Assembly: GCA_014529385.2 (NCBI GenBank) | Contig: CM043943.1 | Location: 158,430,247 to 158,490,246 of the forward strand | DNA length: 60,000 bases | Source of the DNA: Adiantum capillus-veneris | Lineage: Eukaryota; Streptophyta; Polypodiopsida; Polypodiales; Pteridaceae | Reading direction: 5' to 3' | In this document: one piece after another, positions 36,500 through 46,784 of the stretch | How the letters are laid out: each line of letters begins with the position of its first letter | Numbering within the stretch: the stretch's first letter is position 1 | Notes under the pieces: generated by a model | What the model saw: only the letters and a program-made list of their open reading frames with translations | What the model was told of the DNA's origin: nothing | The model's database searches: none | Translations under genes and position numbers: made by a program

Positions 36500-36640
36500 G
36501 GTGGTGGCCAATGTCACCCGAGTACAATATAGAAAATAGAACGCATAAATAACTACTTCATGCACACAGGTAAGGTACAAAAGACCAAAGAACACACTAA
36601 TAATATATTGATATTCATCATTATCTAATTTACATACTGG
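36500..36640 (-). repeat. Second copy of the LTR-end-like dispersed repeat
   Basis: Matches 27891-28030 in order and orientation; see that entry. Here it lies downstream of the copia RT on the same antisense strand. Confidence 0.55.
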
Positions 36641-36749
36641 TGTTACATAAATCCATACATATATATGTAGAATGCAGAGCTTGTCTGACCGATAGACTTC
36701 CTTCCGACACACCAATACAAGAAGTTGCACCGTTTTTTATCCGCACGCA

Positions 36750-37264
36750 TACCGTTTCATACTTTTACTAAGGTTTCCTCTAGCCTAACAAGTGTCTCAA
36801 TATACTCTATCTAGCACAAAGCAATGCCTCCAGTAACTTGCGTAAATTGTACGCCCAAACATGATGCAAAAATCATAGATCTGACATCTCAAAAGAGTCA
36901 TTCATATCAGCCTTACACTCAATAGTTTGTGCCTCATTTGGTTGTGTGAATGAGCAACATGTCATCAACATAGAGCACAATGATCAAAAATATATCATCC
37001 ACATGCCATACAAAGTGCTCTCAGTTGGACTATTCTAAAAACCATGAACAAACAAGTAAACATGAATCTTTTCCCCAAGCACATGGTGCTTGGTTTGAAG
37101 CAAGCATGTGGTGCTTGCTTCAAGCCAAACAACCAAACAACACCTTCTTAAGCATGCATACCCTGTTTTTTGTGCCCTTTTGAACAAAGCCATGAGGATG
37201 TGATATATAAACTTCCTTATCCAAATCCCCATTTAAAATGGTGATCTTTATGTCCAACTAATGT
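36750..37264 (-). pseudogene. pol: Ty1/copia element F, RT part (left of the insertion)
   Basis: The antisense reading from 37264 begins QLDIKITILNGDLDKEVYISHP and GFVQKG, the conserved start of copia RT, and continues with a degraded LKKALYG-type stretch, HVLGEKIHVYLFVHGF and, near 36990, a YVDD-like region. It joins exactly to 56984 across the 19.7-kb insertion, where the frame reads FAPTFGMTTIRAICALATHNGRNVH. A local duplication of an AGCA-TGGTGCTTG block (about 37077-37125) breaks the frame. The RT is truncated at about 36750. Confidence 0.85.
37260..37264 (+). repeat. Target site duplication, left (AATGT)
   Basis: AATGT directly precedes the TGTTAG start of the 5' LTR and recurs at 56984-56988 directly after the 3' LTR. 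Removing the element plus one copy rejoins the copia reading frame. Confidence 0.95.
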
Positions 37265-38200
37265 TGTTAGAAGCTGGACACACCCCACGGCATCTAACTA
37301 CTCGGCGGACTATTATCTTTGTAATTATTCATTCATTGAGGAAAACCCAATCTTTCACCTTGTAAATATTGGGACTTACAGAAGTTTCCGGATTGTATCC
37401 CAGTTTTGATAGTTAGATTGAGTAGATGGTTGATTTTGGAACTTTAGGGTTTGAGAAGTTGCAAGGTATATATACCACTTTTTGACCTTAATGAAAAAAA
37501 AACCCTTTGTCATTTTAAAAAACAAGTTTGAAGTCTGTGAGTGAGCGTACTGTGTACGAGAGAGAGAGAGTGTGTGAGCTTCGTCTTGACGCTACGAGTG
37601 CTACGGTGGTCGGAATCGAGTGCGGAGAAGTGCAACGTGTTGCCCCCGACTAGAGCTACGCGCCGATACCAACATTGCGCGCGTACGGTCCGGCTTTGTG
37701 AGCTCCTTCTACGAGATTCATCGGTTGTTTGGGTGAGCATACGTTGTCCGATTTTGCATTGCAGCATATCCACGCGTTCACATTGAGTAGAACTACACAT
37801 TAGGCACTTTAGATTTCGGAAACGAAGACCTGCAGATTTCGGCCAGACATCCTACGTTTTTCTGCACCGGGTGTTTTGGGTCGTGATTTTGGTTCATAGG
37901 GAGAGCGGCCTATTGGTATTAGTAGGGTCTCCTTCAAGTTCTATGGTGTTTCGAGATTGTTTGATGGGTGTTCGGCTCTAGAAAGCGTTGTAGGAAGTTT
38001 CCTCTTTTGCACTCTTGAAGGCTGTGACTTAGACAATTGGTAGAGACCTCTGTATGAATTAGTTAGGAGTCGGTCGAGTGTAGGTTGACACCTTATGCTT
38101 GCTTCCACGCACCTGCGGGTCGAGCTTCGTCCTTAGCTGACATTACATGTTAGGTGAGTTCTCGCTGTGCAGACGTCCGTCGCGGCGTATCCGTCCGACA
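37265..38200 (+). mobile_element. 5' LTR of the 19.7-kb element (936 bp)
   Basis: Starts TGTTAGAAGCTGG and ends TCCGACA. Compared by eye with the 3' LTR it shows about 17 substitutions and one 2-bp length difference in a GA repeat, roughly 2%, so insertion is fairly recent relative to the surrounding elements. A TATATATA box sits at 37467-37474, followed by an A-rich stretch near 37490. It carries one half of the element's palindrome at 37845-37856. Confidence 0.95.
37467..37474 (+). promoter_or_regulatory. TATA box in the 5' LTR
   Basis: TATATATA inside GGTATATATACC, about 200 bp into the LTR, conserved in the 3' LTR at 56252-56259. Likely start of the genomic RNA about 30 bp downstream, which is inference. 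Confidence 0.6.
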
Positions 38201-38201
38201 T

Positions 38202-38219
38202 TGGCGCCGTTGCCGGGGA
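38202..38219 (+). promoter_or_regulatory. Primer binding site, tRNA-Asp
   Basis: TGGCGCCGTTGCCGGGGA starts two bases after the LTR and is complementary to the 3' end of plant tRNA-Asp. Several plant gypsy lineages, including Athila-like elements, use this primer. Confidence 0.9.
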
Positions 38220-38719
38220 CGAAAACCTTACGTAGGTGACCGAGACTAATCCTTGAGGATTGGGATTTTTGGCTTGCCAAGAGTTTCGCTTTACATTTAG
38301 ATAGGATCAGACGGTGGAGGACTCTCTAGGTCTTAGAGGGAGTCTAGGAAGCGTGTGTCTGGCCTAGATCATTCGACTTAGGTAGAGGAGGTAGTAGTCG
38401 AGTTCTAGAGTAGGAGTCGGAGTGGTAGAAGTGGTGAGAGGAGAGCTTGAGAGTCCGAAGAGGCCAAAAAGCAACCAAAAACACCATTATCACCATTTCA
38501 CATGATAGGTAGGAGTAGAGTAAGTAAGACATCATCATTCAGGATTTAGAGCATTTCATGCATGTACACTTGCTTGGTAGATCATTACAAGTTTGTAAAA
38601 GACGCAAAAGTGTGGTTGAAAGCCTAATTGAAGTCCAAAAAATTACTAAGAGTGTTTCTGATAGACCTACAGAGCATCAGGAGCACTCCTGTCAGAAAAA
38701 ACATTAATTTTAAGCCAGG

Positions 38720-38743
38720 AGACATCCTACGCGTATCTACAGG
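38720..38743. repeat. Palindrome copy 1 (left half intact)
   Basis: AGACATCCTACGCGTA is intact, the remainder of the right half is degraded. Confidence 0.75.
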
Positions 38744-39158
38744 CTAATCTGGGAGGAATTTTGGGATTTTGAGTTGACCAGTGTGTTTAGGAGGTAGGGT
38801 TTACCCTAATTTCAACTGGAAAGTGGAAATTTGGCCATATCTTGACAGGATAAGGCCAGGTAGACTGAAGTTGCTCGACATCCTACCCAAATAGTGCCAA
38901 AACATTATTTTGAGACCAAAACCATAAGATGGTTGCATGGGCATGTCTTGCATGATATATTGAGTGACTGAAAGGGGTTTCACCTCATTTGGGTAAGAAA
39001 ATTGGGTTCAAAGCGGACTTTAGCACTTTTGACTGAAAAAAGCAAAAAACAGCTGAAATTTGGGACTTTTGACATCCAAATCAAAATCTAAGCATACCAC
39101 TGGGTTACTGACATCAAGGGGAAGCTATGGGACAAATTTGGGGTCAAACAGGCCAAAT

Positions 39159-39182
39159 AGACATCCTACGCGTAGTATGCCT
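39159..39182. repeat. Palindrome copy 2 (two mismatches)
   Basis: Left half AGACATCCTACG intact; right half CGTAGTATGCCT differs at two positions from the exact reverse complement. Confidence 0.85.
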
Positions 39183-39283
39183 TCTGAGTGATTTGGGACT
39201 CCAAACTGAATTCTGAGTATACCCAAGTGATCAGAAACTCAAGGGGAGCCTGGGCTTTGAGTTTGAAGCCATTCTGATGAAAA

Positions 39284-39307
39284 AGACATCCTACGCGTAG
39301 GATGTCT
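39284..39307. repeat. Palindrome copy 3 (perfect 24 bp)
   Basis: AGACATCCTACG directly followed by its exact reverse complement. Preceded by ATTCTGATGAAAA, as are copies in the 3' region. Confidence 0.95.
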
Positions 39308-39559
39308 AATGCAAGAAAATGAAGCCAGACTTTGACTTTGAGCATAGTAAGGTGTTATATAGCCTAAGGCAATCCTCCTAGTCAGTTTTGGTCCAATTTG
39401 GAGTTGATTAGACTGATCAATACCATCAACAGGCAGTCGGAACAGATTTTTGACTCATTGACCAGCTAATAGGAGTCCAAATCTAAAACTAAAAGCAGTT
39501 GTAAGCTCAGCACAACAAGAGGAAACAACAGTGCAAAAATCCAAGCAAAACACAGCAGG

Positions 39560-39583
39560 AGACATCCTACATGTAGGATGTCT
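39560..39583. repeat. Palindrome copy 4 (perfect, altered centre)
   Basis: The centre is CATG instead of CGCG, so the sequence differs at two positions from the others yet remains a perfect 24-bp palindrome. Confidence 0.95.
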
Positions 39584-40002
39584 ATTGGGACATATTGCAA
39601 AGAAAATTTGACCTAGCATAGACAATGAGATTCCATTTGGCTTAAGGGTTCCAGAACTTCTTTCAGAAGTGAATTTGGACCTTGTTTGCCCATTTGACTA
39701 AGCAAAGACTGAATTCAAAATTTTTCGCGTAAATTGACCAACATCTGAGGGAAGTACTGTTTCAGATTAGCAAACCTAATCCAGAACATCAGCAGTGTAT
39801 AAAATACAGTAGTGGTTGAGATTAACTCTCCAGTTATACCAACCATTACTAAGATAACCTCTAGCATATAAGCTTTGATCAATTGCCGCAATTAAAACGC
39901 TTGTGTACAGGTATATTCAGCAAGAAAGCAAGAAGTTGTGCAGAGACTCACCCATTGCCAGGTGAGTGGTTGAAATTGTGATAAATTGCGTTCATAAGTT
40001 TG

Positions 40003-43000
40003 ATGAATTTAAGATCAGGAAGATACATTGTTAGAGACCAGAAAGTGGCAGGTGCCCAAGGTAGCTTAGTGTCCACCGAGGAGAGTGTAACTCAGGCAAG
40101 GCTAGATCCGCTAGCACCGATTATAGAGGAAGGTAGTGATACTGACACTTCGTCAGATAAATCTTTCTTCATGATGGGTAGTCAACAGCCAGGAGGTTTC
40201 ACCTATGATGGACCTATGCGAGGAGGAAGCACCTCCCAAAATCCTTTGAATGATTCCAGGCTCACAGTGATCTTCTTAGAGGGAACAAACTCGAGAGGAT
40301 CCCTAGTCTATTTTGACTATCGAGGCCGCAAGTGCATTTGTATCAAAGAGAGGCCAACTCAAAGATTGGAGATAATCCGAGTGTATGATGATGGAGATAG
40401 ATTTCGAGACGAAAAGGGGAACCACTATTTAATAGTTAGTAACCCTGAAGATTACAACAGATATGGAAATAACGTGGAGAAAGGAAAAATGGTTTCAGAA
40501 ACTCAAGAACCGCCACCAAACATTGATCGGCCCAGAGCTATTTTTATGTATGATAAGAAAACAACTAGGGTTCCAACTTATAACGAGAATGTGGGAATTT
40601 ACAAGCATGAGAGTGAGGGTATTGTCTCTTACTTTCGCAGCAAAGAACCATACGTAAACGAACTAAGCAAAGACAAGGTTCTTTACTTATTCTCTTATGA
40701 AACTGCTACGGGGAAGGGCATAGTTTTTGTTGATCGATACGGGCGAGAATACCAATGTGTTCTCCCAGAGGAAGTAGAAATAACAGCAGGTCCAGGAGCA
40801 TCAGCATATGCCCCTGAGGAAGTGCCAAGAGCAGCCCACACCCCAAGCAAGTCAACGAATCCTTTTTCCGACGAGTATGACACTACCTCACATTCCACTC
40901 GACCGCAAGCATTCAACAACCAAGACCAACCAGCAAACCAGCCATCATTGCAGGCATGGCTTCGACAGAGTGCAACAATGGAACCAGACCGAAACCCAGA
41001 TGGTTATCAAGCCGCACGAGGGCTCAGGGATTTGCAAGAACCACCACACTATTCAAGGTAGAGTAAGCCAAAGACACAAGGGTCGACAGAGCCTGGAGGA
41101 CCACCCATAGAACGAGTTCGAAGAGAAGCACCACCTCCAGCGAGAACCGTTAGAAATTATGGCTTAGGAGCACCATTGGGAGAGGAACCAGCCTATTACA
41201 GAAGGCCTGAGGAGGTGTATCAACTTGGACAGGGCGATCCAATGATGAGATTTGTAGACCATCAAAGAATTAGACCTTCTCAAGTGCAAAAATGGGTGAA
41301 CAAGAAATACACAGGAAACAGAGACCCAAGAGATCATGTAGCAGCCTTTGTGCGTGTAATTAGAGCCGAAGAGGTGTTAGATTTTCCAACCCAATTTGCA
41401 GGGTTTGGACTAACCCTAGAGGATGATGCTGCAACTTGGTTTGACTCTGTGGAGTGTAGAGACTTTGAGTCGATGGAGGAAGTGTTTGACGAGTTTATTG
41501 AGGAATTCTCTCAAAGGGGAATAGCTCATAATACCGTCTCACAAATCCATAAATTCAAACAGAAAGATGGAGAATCTGTACGAAAGGCAGCCCTAAGACT
41601 AAAAAGATATGTTAAGTTCTGTCCTGTGGAAGAACTGCCAACTCAGTCCAGACTTATGCTGATATTCATCCAAGGACTAAGGAATGCAGATCTCTAGAAA
41701 GACTTACATATGAAGAGGAGCACGACGTTGAATGAGTTGACCAAGGAGGCTCTGTACCTTGTGGATAATTGTGCAGTCTACAAAGAAGGGGAGTTCAAGG
41801 ACCTTGATGACGATTCATCTTCACAGCAAAGTGGAAGCAAGTCTTCTAAGACAGCACTGAAAGGAGAAATAACGGTAAATTAGGAGCAACTCGTAGATGA
41901 AGTGCTAAAAAAGATCAACTTGTACGCCAAACCCCAGGCTAAATAGCCCAAGTGGTGTGCTATTGAACAAAAATGGACAAACCATGGGACCGAGGAATGT
42001 TATTATAACAAGGGATATGTGAGGGAGAAACTTAACGCTCCCCAAGCTCCAATAGCTTCCCCTCAAGTTCCACCGATGCCCAGATATCAAGCAGGCAACT
42101 TACCAGGACCTGTAGGTGTAGAAAGACCACAACCGGTGTTGGGGCAACAACCACCCCTACCAGGATTACGACCAGTTGGTATCAGATACACACCAACAAT
42201 AACTGAATTAGAAGAAAAGGCTTTGGTGCCTATGCATGCTTATTATGAAGATCCCAATGGATATGCGGCAAACCCTGTCTATTATCGACCGGAAGAACCC
42301 TCGACACCAGAACCATGGAGCATGATAGGGAATCAAGGACCACCAACTACTGCACAGGCTGCAGGAGAAGGAAGATATAGCTTAGATGAACGAACACTGA
42401 TGTTCATAGCCAATGGAGGCATGGGCGGACAGAGACATGCTTACCAACAAAGAGGGGCTCAAGGAGCACTTCAACAACCCAAGGGACCCTGTTACAAGTG
42501 TGGAGGAGACCATTGGCTGAGAGACTGTCCTCATGATGAGATCATTAGAGTCAATGCGTATTGCCCAGAATGTGGAATTACTCACTTGATTCCCGATTGC
42601 CCTAAAAACCCGAGCAAAGGAGCAAAAACCACCTTGAACATGTTAGAAACAGTACCTTCCAGTGGAGGATCGGAAAATGAAACAATCATACCTATTCAGG
42701 CGGTAACACGAGCCCAAGCCCAAAGAAGGACGAACGAACCCATAGTTGAAGAACCAAAAACCGATGCCCAAAGTTCAGAAACGAAAAATCAGAGAAGCAC
42801 TTGGAAAGCTAGAAAGGCGCGTAGGAAATCCAGGAAAGAACGAGAGCAAACAGCCCTATCCGAGGAGTTGAAACATACAAAGAACATATTGGAGCGGTTA
42901 GAGGACCTAGCTAGCTTAAGCTCACACACCACAGCAGCCATAGCACCCAAGGAAATAGCAGAACCCAAAAGTACAAGATCAGGAGGATCTGTACTGGCAG

Positions 43001-43050
43001 ACAAGATAAACGAGCAGTTAGATGCGCTTCTAAAAGCTTATGAAGCTTGA
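40003..43050 (+). pseudogene. gag: Gag of the 19.7-kb element, four TAG stops
   Basis: One frame runs from the ATG at 40003 (MNLRSGRY) to a TGA at 43048, unusually long for gag (about 1,015 codons). The first third (to 41061) is acidic and unassigned. The gag core follows: VQKWVNKKYTGNRDPRDHVAAF, DDAATWFDSV, EFIEEFSQRGIAH and DGESVRKAALRLKRYV (41270-41640). Two knuckles, CYKCGGDHWLRDC (42490-42528) and CPECGITHLIPDC (42562-42600), have CX2CX3HX4C spacing, one residue shorter than the usual CCHC. Then a basic Arg/Lys-rich region. TAG stops interrupt at 41059, 41695, 41881 and 41944; each fits CAG to TAG. The frame continues unchanged into protease and RT after the TGA. Confidence 0.85.
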
Positions 43051-43083
43051 CTTAAAAAGAACCAAACCCATGAGCAAAGGTGG

Positions 43084-44300
43084 ATGATTTATCCATATGC
43101 AGAAATAGAAAAACAGAGGTTGGATATGTGTAAAAAGATGATTGAGACGGCTCAATCATTGATGGAAGAACCGCTGGGTCAACCTGCAAATTGTCACGAA
43201 GCACCAGCTCCAACCCCTATCCAACCAACATTAGAGAAACATGAGGAAACAAAGGAAAGACTCACTAATGAATATGAGTCCAGAGGAGAGCCTATCATAG
43301 TGCTAAATACCACTGATGGGGCAAGTGACGGGTTCCAGCCTAAAATATTGGCAGAAATGGGTAAGGACGGTAACAGTCTAGATGATCTTTGGAAGCAAAT
43401 CCGTGAGGCCAACGAGGCTAATAGGATGAGTAACCCCATGAATAGCACGAGAAAAGAAAAGAATGTGATCTTACCTCCTATTGAAGAATTTGAGGCAAGA
43501 TCGCAGATGGACCTTGAGATACATTCACAAGGGGGAGACCAAGGATCTATTAGTTTGGGGCACAGCCAACCAGACTCTTTGAGAACTTTACCCTCTTACC
43601 TGCGGGAGTACGAAGCTAAGTCGGAAGTGAGAGCAATTCCATCTCAAAGACTTTCTTCTAACAAGGTGATGGATTTGCAAGGATTGATTGAGTTGTTATC
43701 CACCCCGGTGGCATGCACAATCACGTTAGCAGAACTCCTAAGGTTAAGGCCAAACATGTGGACCAAAGTGGGAAAATGCCTAGAAAAATTTGGAGTGAAA
43801 GACCCCACCTTGAAGCTACAAGAAGGGATCAGGGAGTTGGACATGCCTAATCTAAACACTAGGCCAGTACCATTGAATAAGGTTGGAGAATATTGCGAGG
43901 GAGAAGACGGAAACACCACGCTACCGGTAGAATTCCAAAGATTAGTTTCCAAGGCTATTCTTGACAGTGGAGCGGGGGTTGCTGTCGCCACCAAAGAAAT
44001 CTGGAAAAAATGGGGAAAACCAGCTTTGAGGGCTACCATAATGAAACTGCAATTGGCAGATGGGTTCATGGAAAAGCCTCTAGGACTCTTAGAAAAAGTA
44101 ATTGTCACTTCGTGCGGAATCGAGTATGAGCATACATTTGCAATAGTCGATTTCGACAAAAAGAACAATTATGAGATCATCTTGTGACAACCATTCATGC
44201 AACAACTGAAGATGGTCCAAGATTGGGGTTATGATCACATATACCTCAGACATGGCGAGACGACAACTAAAATACACCTTAAAGACCATAGTTACAAAGA
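43084..44300 (+). pseudogene. pol: Protease 1 region (retropepsin-like) of the 19.7-kb element
   Basis: In frame with gag, the segment 43051-43900 is hydrophilic, then LPVEFQRLVSKAILDSGAGVAVATKEIW carries the aspartic protease active site DSG (Asp codon 43963). KLQLADGFMEKPLGLLEKVIV and YEHTFAIVDF give the flap and following strand, and NYEIIL-stop-QPFM the final conserved turn, where a TGA at 44185 stands at the usual Gly (GGA to TGA fits). Retropepsins act as dimers to cut the polyprotein. A second, different retropepsin lies after integrase (48590-48900). Confidence 0.85.
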
Positions 44301-45230
44301 TGTAAACCAAACACCAGTGGAAGAGTTTGATTCTGCTACAGTAGCAGGATCGAAACTACCAGCATGGTTAGGGCAACCAAAAGAGCTATGGATGTGCGGA
44401 GCTTCACATTGTGGAAGCTTAAGAAAAGAGGAATGCGTCTTAGAAAGAGCAATTGAGGACAAGGAGTATATTCCGAAACCTTTCCCTAAAGATGCCTTGG
44501 AACCTCTAGAATGGGAACACATACTGGAAACATTGGATGTCTGTACCATTACCGACAGTCCAACAACAAAATTTTGCGATAAGGAGGGCTATGATGTGCT
44601 ACCCTATTACATGGTAAGCATTGTACCAGAAAAAGAGACGGTAGAACCTCCGGAACAAGAAGAGTTTTACAACTCCTCTGAATATTTGGAAGTAAATGAT
44701 GATGCAAATAATGAGTGTTCAGACACCTCAAGTGAGCGTCGGAATGAAGCCGAGAATATCAAGTTTTATGATTTTGCTAATCAACACCCTAGACGCCAAG
44801 AACGCCATAGGAGGAAAAGAGCAGGAAACAAAGCGAGAGAGAACCTGATGCCCAGGATAAAAGGTAAAACTCACTATTTGATGCTTGTAAAAGCAGAGGA
44901 TTGTGTGAAAGATCAAATATCAGGAAAATTCTCAAAAAATCGAAAAGAAAGAACGGGAGAGGAAACAAAACAGGTACGAAAAGCTAAAACCGAAACAAAA
45001 TCACAAGAATCTGAAAAATCAAAAAGGGAAACAACAAAAGACCAAGAGTGGACCAAACTGGAGCGTAAACAGAAATACCAAGAACTGAAACGGTCTCTGA
45101 GAGAGATATGGACTACTGAAGAAGATAGTGATGGTAAAGGGGAGTCAGAAAAGGGGAACATGAACGTACCATCACACTATCGGAAGTTTACTATCCAGGA
45201 CAGAAAAATCATCATGACACCACCAATCAC
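44301..45230 (+). pseudogene. Charged linker between protease 1 and RT
   Basis: Open in the same frame. Begins GSKLPAWLGQPKELWMCGASHC, contains DKEGYDVLPYYMVSIV, then a long Lys/Glu/Arg-rich segment with RRQERHRRKRAGNK. Related linkers occur in fragment E (antisense, about 23720-23200). No known fold. Confidence 0.6.
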
Positions 45231-46260
45231 GGAGAGAACCAACCAAGAATCTTACGATGGGCCTGAACATGCAAAAAAGATAGACCTCGCAGAACCAGGT
45301 GAAAAGCCTGAGCCGGTCTATATAGCTAATGATTTAGAGCCTGAGGAGGAAGCACAACTAACACAACTTCTCAAGAAGTATAAAGATGTGTTTGCTTGGT
45401 CCTACAAAGACCTCAAAGGAGTTGATCCAATGATATGCCAACATACAATTCCTTTGAAATCGGATGCAAAACCTAGCAAACAACGTCCTTATACATATAA
45501 TGACACATTTGCTAAACGAATCAAAGAAGAAATTGATAAACTGATGGAAGCGGAATTCATCTATGAGATTGAACATACAGATTGGGTGTTGCCCATTGTG
45601 GTAGTTCCCAAAAACAATGCAAAACTACGAGTGTGTGTAAACCTCAAGAAGGTGAATGCAGCAACCATAAGGGATAATTATCCCTTGCCAATCACAGAAC
45701 ATGTACTTGAGCGAGTGGCCGCGAAACGGGCTTATTCCTTTCTGGATGGGTTTTCAAGATACAACCAACTGGCAATAGCACGGGAAGATCAACACAAAAC
45801 AGCGTTTGCCGCAGAATGGGGAATTTATGCGTATCGAGTTATGCCATTTGGCTTAACTAATGCACCAGCCACTTTCTAGAGGTTAATGACTCACGCATTC
45901 AAGGAATACCTAAGAATATTCTTAGAAATTTACATGGATGACCTGTGTGTGCACTCTCTTCTGCGAGAGGATCATATGGACCATTTGCAAAAGGTCTTTG
46001 AAAAGTGCAGGACATATCGAATCTGCCTTAACCCGGAAAAGTGTGTATTTATGGTTAAGCAAGGACGAATCTTAGGACACAGTGTCTCAAGAAATGGCAT
46101 AACCACAGACCTAGACAAAGTCAAAGTCATTGTAGACCTGCCCAGGCCTACTAATGCGAAGCAAGTGCAATCCTTCATGGGGTACTGGGTTATTATCGAA
46201 GGTTCATATACATGTATACGGTTATCGCACAACCTCTGTATCGTTTGCTAGTCAATTTCG
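45231..46260 (+). pseudogene. pol: Reverse transcriptase of the 19.7-kb element
   Basis: Motifs in order: IDLAEPGEKPEPVYIANDLEPEEE, DVFAWSYKDLKGVDPMICQHTIPL in pieces, EEIDKLMEAEFIYEIEHTDWV, PKNNAKLRVCVNLKKVN, NYPLP, SFLDGFSRYNQLAIA, YRVMPFGLTNAPATF, then a TAG at 45877 where the family has Gln (CAG to TAG), IYMDDLCVHS with the catalytic YMDD at 45931-45942, and GRILGHSVSRNGI. Near 46187-46212 a 1-nt frameshift interrupts the FMGY...YYRRFI segment; the downstream frame starts within YRRFIYMYTVIAQPL. Otherwise complete. Confidence 0.95.
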
Positions 46261-46784
46261 AGTGGACCGAGGAGTGTGAAATTTCATTCCAAAAGCTGAA
46301 GGAAAACCTTATATCAGCACCTGTACTAAAGGCACCAGATTGGGAAAGGATATTCCATGTGCACATTGATGCTTCAGCATATGCCATTGGAAGTATTCTA
46401 GCTCAACCTGGAGACGGAACAATGGATTTTCCGATTTGCTATGCGAGCCGACAGTTAAACAGTGCAGAAAAGAACTACACAACCACCGAGAGGGAAGGGT
46501 TAGGAATGATTTATGCTGTAAAAAACTTTCGGCATTATTTGCTTGCAAACAAATTTGTGTTCTTCACGGATCATCAAGCTCTTTTGTACCTAGTAAATAA
46601 ACCTTGCAATACAGGGAGAATCCTACGCTGGTTTATTATATTGCTAGAATTTGACTTCACGGTGGTGGTCAAAAAGGGTAAAACCCATCTGCGAGCAGAT
46701 CATCTTTCAAGGATACACAACGGGGAAGCTCTTGAAGGAGTAGATGATGACATACCAGATGCTTATCTTTTCAACATTGAAATG
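46261..46784 (+). pseudogene. pol: RNase H of the 19.7-kb element
   Basis: VHIDASAYAIGSILAQPGDG carries the first catalytic Asp, ASRQLNSAEKNYTTTEREGL the Glu, and FFTDHQALLYLVNKP the next Asp. RILRWFIILLEFDFTVVV and RADHLSRIHNGEAL follow, the last containing the ADHLSR motif that ends RNase H in plant gypsy elements. Open throughout. Located between RT and integrase as in all Ty3/gypsy elements. Confidence 0.95.

Larger units (their letters stand above)
38220..40002 (+). other. 5' leader of the 19.7-kb element
   Basis: No gene. It holds four full or partial copies of the 24-bp palindrome (38720, 39159, 39284, 39560) inside diverged repeat units. Two good splice-donor contexts occur just before gag: ACAG|GTATATT at 39910 and CCAG|GTGAGT at 39961. 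Confidence 0.7.

Noticed and set aside
37510-37800. Antisense ORF in the 5' LTR, repeated at 56161-56583 in the 3' LTR
   Set aside because: It is open on the antisense strand of both LTRs simply because they are copies; no family motif, and it overlaps the presumed start of transcription.
43644-44168. Antisense ORF over the first protease, also seen at 23753-24031
   Set aside because: The sense strand encodes the protease in both places; the antisense frames are shadows of it.
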